DNA of 64,000 bases from the NCBI GenBank assembly GCA_019423795.1, contig JAHZAT010000069.1, forward strand, positions 34,794-98,793, read 5' to 3'. Source of the stretch: Clostridiales bacterium (GTDB lineage: Bacteria; Bacillota; Clostridia; Lachnospirales; Lachnospiraceae). This document shows positions 27,584-37,353 of this stretch, piece by piece. A program made the translations under genes and the position numbers. The notes under the pieces are model-generated. The model saw only the letters and a list, made by a program, of their open reading frames with translations, ran no database searches and was not told the DNA's origin. Position 1 is the first letter of the stretch. Every line of letters begins with the position of its first letter.

Positions 27584-28465
27584 ATGAAAGGTGCTAAATA
27601 TATACTGACAGCAGCAGTTATCGTAATGAGCAGTGTGATGATGACAGGATGTTTTAAGCCGTCAAAAGATTCGGTTGTGGAATCCAAATATTATCAGAGC
27701 CTTAAGGATGAGAGAGATAAACTGTCTGTTCAGTTAAAAGAAGAAAAGAAAAAAACAAGTTCACTGAATAAGAAGATCAAAGCCATTCATGCAACTTCCG
27801 GAGACCAAAAGATTGCGGAGTATAAAAGCAAAGTGAAAGACAGCAGGATCATTAAAGTTGATTTTGCAACGAATACGATCAAGAATCAGAGCTTTGCGGT
27901 AACGAATATTCCTGTCTGCAAATATGTAAAAAAGATTGTGACAGGATGCAATCGAATGATCGGAATTACACCAACCGATGTAGAGAAGCAGTATAAACAA
28001 AGTTATTCTTATGCATTGATCGATGAAGATAACACAACATTCGAGTTCAAAGTATATGGCGACAGCTATATTGTGTTTGATGAGATTCCAGAGAATGTCT
28101 ATGCATATAATGGTGCTTCAACCGTTGGAGATGCGCTGATCGATGCCGAAGAGCAGAAGAATTACAGCAATGTCGCAGCAAGAATTGCTGATGCACAGAT
28201 CATTGTAACAGATAAAAAAATGAAATTTAATGATACAGCGATCAAAGTTTCTAAGATTGTTAGGAAAGCAAAAAAGTTATCTGGAAAAGATGCTGCGCAG
28301 GATACAACTTCATGGGATGAGTATCGTTTTTATACAAGTGGTACGTTAACAAAAGTACTTCTTGGAGATAAAACAGTGATTGGCATTGAAGATAAAGATG
28401 GAAAGCAGACTTTCTATCAGATCAGTGACAAACAAAAGAAAAATCTGCAAAAATACATGAAATAA
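27584..28465 (+). CDS. Lipoprotein with coiled coil, unknown function
   Basis: 293 residues. Signal peptide with lipobox MMTGC (Cys23), then a coiled coil (about 38-66, rich in Lys/Glu/Leu) and a beta-rich domain with no recognised motif. The frame is open further upstream, but GGAGG 7-8 bases before this ATG fixes the start. Followed by a strong terminator. Role at the cell surface unknown. Confidence 0.8.
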   Translation: MKGAKYILTAAVIVMSSVMMTGCFKPSKDSVVESKYYQSLKDERDKLSVQLKEEKKKTSSLNKKIKAIHATSGDQKIAEYKSKVKDSRIIKVDFATNTIKNQSFAVTNIPVCKYVKKIVTGCNRMIGITPTDVEKQYKQSYSYALIDEDNTTFEFKVYGDSYIVFDEIPENVYAYNGASTVGDALIDAEEQKNYSNVAARIADAQIIVTDKKMKFNDTAIKVSKIVRKAKKLSGKDAAQDTTSWDEYRFYTSGTLTKVLLGDKTVIGIEDKDGKQTFYQISDKQKKNLQKYMK

Positions 28466-28475
28466 TAAGCAATAG

Positions 28476-28521
28476 GAGACGTTTTGGCATATAGAAGATA
28501 TATGTTGAAACGTCTTTTTTT
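28476..28521 (+). terminator. Terminator after the lipoprotein gene
   Basis: AGACGTTT and CATATA arms pair with TATATG and AAACGTCT (small internal loop), followed by seven T. Confidence 0.88.
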
Positions 28522-28598
28522 CGTGCTCTTTTTCGTAAAAATTCATGTAATAAAAAAATCTTTGAATTAGGTATTATATTTTTTTATAACAATATTTA

Positions 28599-28627
28599 TT
28601 GACATGTATACAAAAATCCTCTATAAT
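28599..28627 (+). promoter_or_regulatory. Consensus promoter of the sulfate operon
   Basis: TTGACA, 17-base spacer, TATAAT: a perfect sigma-A consensus. TGTATACA, an 8-base palindrome, directly follows the -35 box and may be a repressor site. So strong a promoter usually needs repression when sulfur is plentiful. Confidence 0.85.
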
Positions 28628-28685
28628 CCAATTCATATAAAACATACAGAAATAGTATGGAATCAAAACAAAGGAGAAAAAAACG

Positions 28686-29729
28686 ATGAGAATACGACAA
28701 CAAAGAACCAGACAAATAAATATTAGTAAGAAAATGATGCTGATCTGTCTCTGTATGATTCTCATGGTTTCCATATCAGGATGCGGAGGTAAGAAAAAAG
28801 AAAATCTTACGATCACAAATGTATCCTATGATCCAACAAGAGAGTTTTATGAAAAATATAATAAAGATTTTATTAAATATTATAAAAACAAATATGGTAA
28901 GAAAGTAGAAGTGATCCAGTCCCATGGTGGTTCTGGAAGTCAAGCAAGATCAGTCGTAGAAGGAAGCAATGGTGATGTTGTGACACTGGCCCTAGAACAT
29001 GACATTTCACTGATCGAGCAGACAGGATTGATCAACAAAGGATGGCAGAAGAGATTTTCAAATGATTCTGCACCATATACATCAACAATTGTCTTTTTAG
29101 TAAGAAAAGGAAATAAGAAAAATATTAAAGACTGGAATGACCTAGTCAAAAAAGGAGTTGAACTTATCACACCAGATCCAAAGAGCAGTGGAGGAGCCTG
29201 CTGGAATTTCTTAGCAGCTTATGGATACGCACTTGATACCTATCGCGACCAGAAAAAAGAAGAACAATTTCTGACAAAATTATATCAGAATGTATCGGTC
29301 ATGGATTCGGGAGCCAGAGGTTCTACAACAACATTTGTGGAGAATAAAAAAGGAGATGTTCTGATCGCATGGGAAAATGAAGCCTTACAAACAGTGAAAA
29401 ACTATCCAGGAAAGTATGAGATCATTACACCAAGTATCAGTATCTTAGCACAGCCAAGTGTCAGTCTTGTCGATGACAATGTGAACGTCAACGGCACAAA
29501 GAAGATCGCCACAGAGTATTTAAAATATCTCTACAGTGATAAGGCACAGAAACTTGCAGCCGAAGAAGGATACCGTCCATCCAATCAGACAATCTTAAAA
29601 CAATATAAAGATAAATTTAATCTGAATATGAAATTATATAAGATCAGTGATTTTGGAGGATGGGATCAGGCTTATAAGAAATATTTTGAAGATGGAGCGT
29701 TGTTTGACAAGATTTACACGAACAATTAA
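28686..29729 (+). CDS. sbp: Sulfate ABC transporter substrate-binding lipoprotein
   Basis: 347 residues. Lipobox SISGC (Cys33) after a long basic N-terminus. Sulfate-binding fold: NVSYDPTREFYEKYN, SHGGSGSQARSV near residue 80 (anion-binding loop), DPKSSGGACWNFLAAYGYA, and the C-terminal RPSNQTIL. First gene of an eight-gene operon for sulfate uptake and activation. Ribosome site AAAGGAG. Confidence 0.95.
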   Translation: MRIRQQRTRQINISKKMMLICLCMILMVSISGCGGKKKENLTITNVSYDPTREFYEKYNKDFIKYYKNKYGKKVEVIQSHGGSGSQARSVVEGSNGDVVTLALEHDISLIEQTGLINKGWQKRFSNDSAPYTSTIVFLVRKGNKKNIKDWNDLVKKGVELITPDPKSSGGACWNFLAAYGYALDTYRDQKKEEQFLTKLYQNVSVMDSGARGSTTTFVENKKGDVLIAWENEALQTVKNYPGKYEIITPSISILAQPSVSLVDDNVNVNGTKKIATEYLKYLYSDKAQKLAAEEGYRPSNQTILKQYKDKFNLNMKLYKISDFGGWDQAYKKYFEDGALFDKIYTNN

Positions 29730-29745
29730 GAAGGCAGGAATGAAG

Positions 29746-30612
29746 ATGAGCAATACAAATAACGAGAACAATATATTAAAAAAAGCGAAAAAAGCAAGAG
29801 TCATTCCGGGATTTGGATTAACGATGGGAGTTACCGTAACGATGTTATCACTGATCGTTCTGATCCCATTAGCATCGGTATTTGCTTATGCATTAAAATT
29901 ATCACCGAATGAATTCTTTACACTCATATCAAAAGAAACCGTAAGAAATGCATTTATCACAAGTATCGGAAGCTCTTTTATTGCAGCATTGATCAATGTG
30001 GTATTTGGACTGATCATCGCATGGGTGCTTGTAAAATACGAGTTTCCAGGGAAGCGGTTAATGGATGGAATGATTGAACTTCCGTTTGCATTACCAACCG
30101 CAGTTGCAGGCATCACATTATCCAAAATGTATGCCGAAGATGGAATGATCGGACGATACTTGGCACACTTTGGGATTAAGATTTCCTATACAAGGATCGG
30201 ACTTTTGATCGCACTTGTATTTATCGGGATTCCATTTATCGTAAGAGCAGTTCAGCCAGTACTTGAGAAAATGGATGACCAGTACGAAGAAGCAGCTTAT
30301 ATGTTAGGTGCAACACCGACAAGAACCTTTTTCAAGGTTATTTTACCAGAATTAAGGCCTGCATTATTGACAGGATTTGGACTGGCATTTGCAAGAGGAA
30401 TTGGAGAATACGGAAGTGTGATCTATATCTCAGGAAACAGTGCCAAAGAACATACACAGATGATCTCTTATGTGATCATGCAGAAATTAAACTATATCGA
30501 TTATAAAAGTGCAACTGCAATTGCTCTTATCATGTTGATCATTTCCTTTGTGATGTTATTTGTGATCAATATTATACAGGTAAGACAGGCAAGAAGAGTG
30601 AACGCACAGTAA
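29746..30612 (+). CDS. cysT: Sulfate ABC transporter permease CysT
   Basis: 288 residues, six membrane segments. The ABC permease EAA loop is EEAAYMLGATPTRTFFKVILP, which docks on CysA. PFALPTAVAGITLSKMY is typical of CysT/CysU. Two start codons are close, ATG at 29740 and at 29746; AGGA is better spaced for the second. Partner of CysW next to it (11-base gap). Confidence 0.94.
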   Translation: MSNTNNENNILKKAKKARVIPGFGLTMGVTVTMLSLIVLIPLASVFAYALKLSPNEFFTLISKETVRNAFITSIGSSFIAALINVVFGLIIAWVLVKYEFPGKRLMDGMIELPFALPTAVAGITLSKMYAEDGMIGRYLAHFGIKISYTRIGLLIALVFIGIPFIVRAVQPVLEKMDDQYEEAAYMLGATPTRTFFKVILPELRPALLTGFGLAFARGIGEYGSVIYISGNSAKEHTQMISYVIMQKLNYIDYKSATAIALIMLIISFVMLFVINIIQVRQARRVNAQ

Positions 30613-30623
30613 GGAGGAAGATC

Positions 30624-31496
30624 ATGAATGAACAGCAGAAGTTTGAAAAAAGAAAACAACGAACAAAGATCATCCTGATTACGGTCAGTGTTTTATTTAT
30701 GATCGTCATGTTAGTTTTACCATTATTTTCTGTTATTACAAATTCGCTAAATGAAGGATTTAAATTTTATGTCGATGCGATTTCAACAGATTATGTAAAA
30801 AGTGCTCTATTTGTAACGATTTTAGCAACATTAATTGCAGTTATAGTCAATACATTTTTTGGAATCATGGCAGCATTTTTATTAACAAAATTCAGTTTCA
30901 AAGGAAAACAGGTGTTAGCAACGTTGATCGATATTCCGTTTTCCATTTCACCAGTCATCGTAGGACTTGCATTCTTAATGACATTTGGAAGACTCGGATG
31001 GACATATCCAGCGATCCGTGCGATCAATTCTTTCTTTGGAACAAACATCCGAATTGCATTTGCGATTCCAGGAGTTATCTTAGCAACGATCTTTGTTACT
31101 TTTCCATTTGTGTCAAGAGAGATCATACCGATCTTAAATTCACAGGGAAAAGATGAAGAAGAGGCAGCAGCACTAATGGGAGCCAGTGGATTTACAATCT
31201 TTCGAAAAATTACACTTCCTCAAATGAAATGGGGACTGATCTATGGAATCATCTTATGTAGTGCCAGAGCATTAGGAGAATTTGGTGCAGTCAATGCACT
31301 TTCCAAAACACGAGGTGAGACATTTACCTTACCATTGGAAATCGATGCTTTATACATGTCAGGAACATCGTCATCGATCACAGCAGCATTTGCAGTATCA
31401 TCTGTCTTAGTATTAATCGCAGTCATTGTACTGATCTTAAGAAATATCGCATGGTACCGCTCACAGGATAAACAACAGGGAAAGGACAGAAGATAA
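30624..31496 (+). CDS. cysW: Sulfate ABC transporter permease CysW
   Basis: 290 residues, six membrane segments. EAA loop EEAAALMGASGFTIFRKITLPQ; DIPFSISPVIVGLAFLMTFGRLGW is typical of CysW. AAGGAGG before ATG. One base separates its stop codon from the CysA start. Confidence 0.94.
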   Translation: MNEQQKFEKRKQRTKIILITVSVLFMIVMLVLPLFSVITNSLNEGFKFYVDAISTDYVKSALFVTILATLIAVIVNTFFGIMAAFLLTKFSFKGKQVLATLIDIPFSISPVIVGLAFLMTFGRLGWTYPAIRAINSFFGTNIRIAFAIPGVILATIFVTFPFVSREIIPILNSQGKDEEEAAALMGASGFTIFRKITLPQMKWGLIYGIILCSARALGEFGAVNALSKTRGETFTLPLEIDALYMSGTSSSITAAFAVSSVLVLIAVIVLILRNIAWYRSQDKQQGKDRR

Positions 31497-31497
31497 A

Positions 31498-32559
31498 ATG
31501 TATGTAGAAATGAGAAATATCTATAAACAATACGGAAACTTCCGGGCGTCAGACAATGTAAGTTTTGGGATTGAAAAAGGAAAACTTGCAGCATTGCTTG
31601 GACCAAGTGGAAGTGGAAAGACAACATTGCTTCGAATGATCGCAGGACTTGAAAATCCAAATGCAGGAGATATCTTTATTGATGGAAAGCGTGTGAACGA
31701 TATTCCGGCAGCCAAACGAGGCATTGGATTTGTCTTCCAAAGTTATGCATTATTCCGTTATATGACAGTCTTTGATAACATCGCTTTTGGATTAGAAATT
31801 GCAAAAATGCCAAAGAAACAGATCAAAGAGAGTGTGTTTGAACTATTAGAACTTACGGGATTATCCGGACTTGAAAATCGTTATCCAAACCAGTTATCTG
31901 GTGGACAGCGACAAAGAGTTGCATTTGCAAGAGCATTGGCACCAAATCCACAGGTATTATTGCTTGATGAACCATTTGCAGCGATTGATGCGAAAGTAAG
32001 ATCTGAACTTCGTCTCTGGTTAAAAGAAATGGTATCAAAACTTGGGATTACAAGCATTTTCGTGACTCATGATCAGGATGAAGCGGTAGAAGTAGCCGAT
32101 GAGATCTTAATTACAAATCATGGAAAGATCGAACAGATGGGAAGTCCGTTAGAGATTTATAAATCACCAAAAACACCATTTGTAGCCCAGTTTGTTGGAA
32201 GATCATCCATTGTAGAAAATTATGAATCCCTAAAAGGATTTGAAAAAATAGAAAATGCTCAAAAAGCGATCGTCAGACCGGAATTCCTTGAATTAGCGAA
32301 AAAAGGTGAGTTAAAACGATACATGAGTGCGGCAGAAAAAGGAATCGTCGAAGATGTAATCTTTAGTGGAAGCCGATTGGATGTGATCGTTAATATCAAC
32401 GGAATCAAAGTCACAGCAGAACGCTCTCTGGAAAAAGACAGAGTAGAAGTTGGAGAAGAAGTTGATGTTTTGATCTATCGATTATATGTATTTGACGATA
32501 AAGAAACTTATTTATTAGAGAACAAAGAAATGCAGGAAGGCGATGTCTTCTATATTTAA
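31498..32559 (+). CDS. cysA: Sulfate ABC transporter ATPase CysA
   Basis: 353 residues. Walker A GPSGSGKTT (35-43), Q-loop Gln81, signature LSGGQ (133-137), Walker B LLLDEP (154-159) and switch His (THDQDEA). The C-terminal ~110 residues form a TOBE-like regulatory domain. Powers CysT/CysW with the Sbp lipoprotein. Next gene begins 24 bases on. Confidence 0.95.
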   Translation: MYVEMRNIYKQYGNFRASDNVSFGIEKGKLAALLGPSGSGKTTLLRMIAGLENPNAGDIFIDGKRVNDIPAAKRGIGFVFQSYALFRYMTVFDNIAFGLEIAKMPKKQIKESVFELLELTGLSGLENRYPNQLSGGQRQRVAFARALAPNPQVLLLDEPFAAIDAKVRSELRLWLKEMVSKLGITSIFVTHDQDEAVEVADEILITNHGKIEQMGSPLEIYKSPKTPFVAQFVGRSSIVENYESLKGFEKIENAQKAIVRPEFLELAKKGELKRYMSAAEKGIVEDVIFSGSRLDVIVNINGIKVTAERSLEKDRVEVGEEVDVLIYRLYVFDDKETYLLENKEMQEGDVFYI

Positions 32560-32583
32560 TCAATATTTGAGAAAGGAACGATC

Positions 32584-34278
32584 ATGGAAATTACAAAACA
32601 ACAGATCATACATACCGACGTGTTGATCATCGGCGGCGGAACGGCTGGATGTTATGCGGCACTTACCATCAGAGAAAAAAGTGATGCAAAGATCGTCATC
32701 GCCGAGAAAGCCAATATTAAACGAAGCGGATGCTTAGCAGCCGGAGTTAACGCAATCAATGCTTATATCGTAAAAGGAAGAAAACCTCAGGATTACGTTG
32801 ATTATGCAAGAAAAGATGCCGATGAGATCGTGCGAGGTGACTTGCTTCTTACGATGTCAGAGCGCTTAAATGAAGTGACAAAAAAGATGGAACAGCTAGG
32901 ACTGGTCATCTTAAAAGATGAAAATGGTGAATATGTCGCCAGAGGTAACCGAAACATTAAGATCAATGGAGAAAATATCAAACCGATTTTAGCAGATGCA
33001 GTAAATCAGTTAAATGATGTCGAAGTGATCAATCATTTAAATATCACCGATTATATCGTGGAAGATAATACGATCAAAGGAGCCTTCGGTTTCCATATGG
33101 AAAATGGAGCAGCTTACGAGATCCGTGCGAAGAAAGTCCTTTGTGCAACTGGCGGGACAGCAGGACTTTATAAGCCAAACAATCCGGGATTCTCAAGACA
33201 TAAGATGTGGTATCCACCATTTAATACAGGAGCCGGATATGCGATGGGAATTGATGCTGGAGCAGAGATGACAACTTTTGAGATGCGTTTTATTGCATTA
33301 AGATGTAAAGACACGATCGCACCAACCGGAACGATCGCTCAGGGAGTCGAAGCAAAACAGGTCAATTCTAAAGGCGAAATTTATGAAGATAAATATGGAA
33401 TTACAACATCCCAGCGTGTTTATGGAACAACACAAGAAAATTTAGAAGGAAGAGGTCCTTGTTATCTAAGAACAGAAGGAATTGATAAAGAAAAAGATAG
33501 CGATCTTAAAAAAGCATATTTAAATATGGCACCAAGCCAGACTCTCAAATGGATTGAGCAAGGCAAAGATCCAAGCGAACAAAATGTGGAAATCGAAGGA
33601 ACTGAACCATATATCGTCGGTGGACACACTGCCAGCGGTTATTGGGTCAATACAAAGAGAGAAACAACGATCTATGGGCTGTATGCAGCAGGAGATGTTG
33701 CTGGAGGATGTCCACAGAAATATGTGACAGGAGCTTTGGTAGAAGGTGAGATTGCGGCACTGGATATCGTAGAGAAATTAAAAACCCAGACATTTGATAC
33801 AACAGATGCCAAAGAAGAACAGTTATTAGATGATAAAGTAAAAGAATATAATCACATTTTATCAGACAAAGACAGCATTTTTACGATCGAGCAGATGGAA
33901 GAAGCCATGCAGAAAGTCATGGATGCCTATGCAGGTGGAATCTCAAGTCATTATCAGTTTAATGAAAACTGCTTAAACCTTGCAAAAGAAAAGATCAATA
34001 ACCTGATCACATTATCCGGACAGTTAAGTGCCAAAGATTACCATGAGCTGATGTTCTACTACGAGCTAAAAGAACGATTAACAATCTGCCTGACTCTGAT
34101 CGAACATCTAAAGGCAAGAAAAGAGACAAGATGGCATTCTTTTGCAGAGAATCTTGACTATCCACAAAAGAGTGATGACTGGAAAAAATATGTCAATACA
34201 AAGAAAGTGGATGGTAAGATTCAAGTAATTTTACGTGAACTTGTAAAGGAGAATGAACAATATGAGCATCAGAATTAA
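32584..34278 (+). CDS. aprA: Adenylylsulfate reductase-type flavoprotein, alpha subunit
   Basis: 564 residues, fumarate reductase/succinate dehydrogenase flavoprotein superfamily. FAD motif GGGTAG (17-22), RSGCLAAGVNAIN, and the AprA hallmark NTGAGYAMGIDAGAEMTTFEMRFIALR around residues 214-240 with GTIAQG after it. Reduces adenylylsulfate (APS) to sulfite and AMP. It is shorter than dissimilatory AprA (about 620-660 residues). It sits between sulfate uptake and ATP sulfurylase genes, with no dsr or qmo genes, so I infer an assimilatory role in place of thioredoxin-type CysH. Overlaps aprB by 17 bases. Confidence 0.88.
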   Translation: MEITKQQIIHTDVLIIGGGTAGCYAALTIREKSDAKIVIAEKANIKRSGCLAAGVNAINAYIVKGRKPQDYVDYARKDADEIVRGDLLLTMSERLNEVTKKMEQLGLVILKDENGEYVARGNRNIKINGENIKPILADAVNQLNDVEVINHLNITDYIVEDNTIKGAFGFHMENGAAYEIRAKKVLCATGGTAGLYKPNNPGFSRHKMWYPPFNTGAGYAMGIDAGAEMTTFEMRFIALRCKDTIAPTGTIAQGVEAKQVNSKGEIYEDKYGITTSQRVYGTTQENLEGRGPCYLRTEGIDKEKDSDLKKAYLNMAPSQTLKWIEQGKDPSEQNVEIEGTEPYIVGGHTASGYWVNTKRETTIYGLYAAGDVAGGCPQKYVTGALVEGEIAALDIVEKLKTQTFDTTDAKEEQLLDDKVKEYNHILSDKDSIFTIEQMEEAMQKVMDAYAGGISSHYQFNENCLNLAKEKINNLITLSGQLSAKDYHELMFYYELKERLTICLTLIEHLKARKETRWHSFAENLDYPQKSDDWKKYVNTKKVDGKIQVILRELVKENEQYEHQN

Positions 34279-34576
34279 TAAAAATAAATGCGTTGGATGC
34301 AAGCGATGCTTAGATGTCTGTCCTGGAAGTCTTATAAAAACTGATGAAACTGGAAAGGCATATATCAAATATCCAAAAGACTGCTGGGGATGCACATCCT
34401 GCTTAAAAGAATGTAAAACAGGAGCCATTGCATTTTTCCTTGGAGCCGATATCGGAGGCATGGGAAGTGAAATGACAGTCAATGAAAGTAAAGATACCAT
34501 TCTCTGGAAGATTAAAAAATATACTGGAGAAGAACAAACCATAGAGATCAACAAGAAAGATTCAAATAAGTATTAG
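34262..34576 (+). CDS. aprB: Adenylylsulfate reductase-type ferredoxin, beta subunit
   Basis: 104 residues with two 4Fe-4S motifs: Cys10, 13, 16, 20 and Cys41, 44, 47, 51. The tail (residues 60-104) would wrap the alpha subunit, though it is shorter than in dissimilatory AprB. ATG at 34253 is in frame but only one base from the GGAG; the ATG at 34262 is 10 bases away and is preferred. Passes electrons to the AprA flavin. Confidence 0.88.
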   Translation: MSIRINKNKCVGCKRCLDVCPGSLIKTDETGKAYIKYPKDCWGCTSCLKECKTGAIAFFLGADIGGMGSEMTVNESKDTILWKIKKYTGEEQTIEINKKDSNKY

Positions 34577-34592
34577 ATTGGAGGACATCAAA

Positions 34593-35492
34593 ATGAGCGA
34601 ATTATCACATCTTGACCAGCTGGAGGCAGAGGCAATCTACATTATCCGAGAAGTAGCTGCTTCTTGTGAAAAACCGGTAATGTTATATTCTATCGGAAAA
34701 GACAGCTCTGTTATGTTACATTTAGCATTAAAAGCATTCTATCCGGAGAAACCACCATTTCCATTTTTACATGTAAACACAACATGGAAATTTAAAGAAA
34801 TGATCAAATTCCGTGATGATACAGCAAAGAAATACGGATTAGACATGATAGAATACATTAATGAAGACGGAGTGAAACAGGGAGTCAATCCATTTGATAG
34901 TGGAGCTGCATACACAGATATCATGAAAACTCAGGCCTTAAAACAGGCGTTAACAAAATATGGATTTACCGCGGCCTTCGGTGGTGGTCGCCGTGATGAA
35001 GAAAAATCTCGTGCAAAAGAAAGAATTTTCTCTTTCAGAAATGAAAATCAGGCATGGGATCCTAAGAATCAGAGACCGGAAATGTGGAAATTGTATAATT
35101 CTAAGATCAAAAAGGGAGAAAGCATTCGAGTATTCCCTATTTCTAACTGGACAGAGACAGATATCTGGAAATATATCAAACGCGAAAAAATTGATATTGT
35201 TCCATTATATTTTGCAAAAGAACGTCCAGTCATTGAGAGAGACGGAAATATCATCATGGTCGATGATGACAGATTAAAATTAAGACCAGGTGAGAAGATT
35301 GAACATAAGAGTGTGAGATTTAGAACCCTTGGATGTTATCCATTAACTGGAGGAGTGGAATCAAAAGCCTCAACGCTTGATGAGATCATTGATGAGACAT
35401 TAAGTGCGGTTTCTTCAGAAAGAACAACCAGAGTTATTGACAACGAAGCAGCAGGAAGCATGGAAAGAAGAAAGAGAGAGGGGTATTTCTAA
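34593..35492 (+). CDS. cysD: Sulfate adenylyltransferase small subunit
   Basis: 299 residues. With CysN makes APS from sulfate and ATP. PP-loop motif [17 protein letters not shown] (about 36-52), [29 protein letters not shown], and the C-terminal [11 protein letters not shown] and RKREGYF. The start is ATG 8 bases after GGAGG; an in-frame TTG at 34578 is inside the ribosome site. CysN starts right after it. Confidence 0.96.
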   Translation: MSELSHLDQLEAEAIYIIREVAASCEKPVMLYSIGKDSSVMLHLALKAFYPEKPPFPFLHVNTTWKFKEMIKFRDDTAKKYGLDMIEYINEDGVKQGVNPFDSGAAYTDIMKTQALKQALTKYGFTAAFGGGRRDEEKSRAKERIFSFRNENQAWDPKNQRPEMWKLYNSKIKKGESIRVFPISNWTETDIWKYIKREKIDIVPLYFAKERPVIERDGNIIMVDDDRLKLRPGEKIEHKSVRFRTLGCYPLTGGVESKASTLDEIIDETLSAVSSERTTRVIDNEAAGSMERRKREGYF

Positions 35493-35493
35493 G

Positions 35494-37188
35494 ATGATCG
35501 GATTATTAAAATTTATTACTTGCGGTAGTGTAGATGATGGAAAATCCACATTGATCGGACATATTTTATATGATTCCAAATTATTATATACAGACCAAGA
35601 AGAAGCATTAGAATTAGACAGTAAAGTCGGAAGCCGTGGCGGTAAGATTGACTATTCCTTATTACTTGACGGATTAATGGCAGAGAGAGAACAGGGAATT
35701 ACGATCGATGTTGCTTATCGTTACTTTACAACAGAAAAAAGAAGTTTTATCGTAGCAGATACACCAGGACATGAAGAATATACAAGAAACATGGCCGTAG
35801 GAGCATCTTTCGCAGACTTAGCGGTGATCTTAATTGATGCATCTCAGGGAGTGTTAGTACAGACAAGACGTCACGCAAGAATCTGTGCCTTAATGGGAAT
35901 CAGACATTTCGTATTTGCAGTCAATAAGATGGACCTTGTAAAATACGATCAGGAAACATTTCGAAAGATTGAAGAACAGATCAAAGAATTACAGGAAGAA
36001 TTATCCCTTGTAAATGTAAAGATTATTCCAGTATCAGCAACAGAAGGAGATAACGTTACAACAAAATCAGACAACATCCCATGGTATACAGGAGAACCCT
36101 TACTGGAATATTTAGAGACAGTCGATGTTCGCGAGAAATCCGAAGAAGAAGGATTCTATATGCCGGTACAGAGAGTATGCCGTCCAAATCACACATTCCG
36201 TGGATTTCAGGGACAGATTGAATCTGGACAGATTTCTGTTGGAGATGAGATCGTGACATTACCAAGTAAAGAACACGCAAAGGTTAAGAGTTTATTAATT
36301 GGAGATAAAGATGCACAGACAGCCGAAAAAGGCCGCCCAGTAACCATCCAGTTAGATCGTGAAGTAGACGTATCCAGAGGATGTGTTCTGGCAAATAAAA
36401 CAGAACTTCCAGTCAGCAAATCCTTTACAGCAACAGTTCTTTGGATGGATGACGGAGAATTATTACCAGGAAAAGAATATTTCGTAAAAATCGGAACAAA
36501 AGAAATTCCGGGAATTGTGACAAATATTCAGTATAAGATCGACGTTAACACAGGAGAATACATTCCAGCAAATAACTTAAGAAAGAACGAGATCGCAGTA
36601 TGTGATGTCATTTTGCAGGAAGAGATCGTATTAGACGAATTTGATGATCATAAGACATTAGGAGAATTAATCTTAATCGACCGCATCACAAATATGACAT
36701 CCGCATGCGGAGTGATCAAAAACTCTGAAGTTGACGAAGAAACAGACTTAAAATGCGTCTTCGCACACGGAAAATTAAAAGCGAATGGAGACATCTTTGA
36801 AGAATTCTACTACAACATGGAAAGTATGACAGTCACAAAGATCAAACCATCCGGAAAATCCTACACGATCGGAGATGAAATTCCAGTCGAAGGAGAAAGC
36901 TATCACTATCCAGACTACTTCGATGTCATCGTATTCAGAGACAAAGTAGCCGTACAGATCAGAGACCGCAAGGTAGCAGCAATCCAGCCAATCGAAGAAT
37001 ACGAATACAAAGGATTACCATTAATCAACGGACGTGGATTTGAAATACTTGTAGATTCCAAAGAAAAAGCAGATAAGTTATTTGCAGAATTAAAAGAACA
37101 AGGATACAAACCAGGAAGCGAATTCTTTAACCGCTGGTTACGATTTGAAGCATATCGTAAGATTGTGTTTAGGGATAGTATTTACTAA
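35494..37188 (+). CDS. cysN: Sulfate adenylyltransferase GTPase subunit with extra C-terminal domain
   Basis: 564 residues. EF-Tu-like GTPase: P-loop GSVDDGKST (11-19), DTPGHEEY, NKMDLV; two beta-barrel domains end near residue 425 (LILIDRITNMT). E. coli CysN is 475 residues. Here about 135 further residues follow that are not APS kinase: no P-loop; instead a beta-rich part with FEEFYYNMESMTVTKI and a helical end KLFAELKEQGYKPGSEFF. GTP hydrolysis drives APS formation. Last gene of the operon. No recognisable terminator, though a hairpin lies at 37266-37288. Confidence 0.93.
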   Translation: MIGLLKFITCGSVDDGKSTLIGHILYDSKLLYTDQEEALELDSKVGSRGGKIDYSLLLDGLMAEREQGITIDVAYRYFTTEKRSFIVADTPGHEEYTRNMAVGASFADLAVILIDASQGVLVQTRRHARICALMGIRHFVFAVNKMDLVKYDQETFRKIEEQIKELQEELSLVNVKIIPVSATEGDNVTTKSDNIPWYTGEPLLEYLETVDVREKSEEEGFYMPVQRVCRPNHTFRGFQGQIESGQISVGDEIVTLPSKEHAKVKSLLIGDKDAQTAEKGRPVTIQLDREVDVSRGCVLANKTELPVSKSFTATVLWMDDGELLPGKEYFVKIGTKEIPGIVTNIQYKIDVNTGEYIPANNLRKNEIAVCDVILQEEIVLDEFDDHKTLGELILIDRITNMTSACGVIKNSEVDEETDLKCVFAHGKLKANGDIFEEFYYNMESMTVTKIKPSGKSYTIGDEIPVEGESYHYPDYFDVIVFRDKVAVQIRDRKVAAIQPIEEYEYKGLPLINGRGFEILVDSKEKADKLFAELKEQGYKPGSEFFNRWLRFEAYRKIVFRDSIY

Positions 37189-37265
37189 TTAAATTGTAAT
37201 TGTATAACGGAAATGTATCGAGTATTCATAAAAACATAAAAAAGATAGAGGTACGAAAAACGAAT

Positions 37266-37288
37266 TTCATTGACCTTCTGTCAATGAA
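37266..37288 (+). promoter_or_regulatory. Hairpin after cysN
   Basis: TTCATTGAC and GTCAATGAA arms, 5-base loop, no T-run. May protect the 3' end of the sulfate operon mRNA. Confidence 0.4.
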
Positions 37289-37301
37289 TCCAAAACTTAT
37301 C

Positions 37302-37347
37302 AGCCAATACCATTTAACATACACACTGTGTAGTGATTTGAATAGCG
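37302..37347 (+). repeat. Intergenic repeat, copy 2
   Basis: Begins AGCCAATACCATTTAACATA; matches the copy at 7824-7868. Directly abuts the large inverted repeat that starts at 37354. Confidence 0.5.
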
Positions 37348-37353
37348 TTCCGT

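Noticed and set aside
31241..31660. 139-codon antisense open frame in cysW/cysA
   Set aside because: Lies wholly opposite well-supported genes, has no ribosome site and no recognisable protein.
32584..34278. aprA product as a plain fumarate reductase/succinate dehydrogenase
   Set aside because: The AprA-type NTGAGYAMGIDAGAEM region and the adjacent cysD, cysN and two-cluster ferredoxin favour APS reductase.
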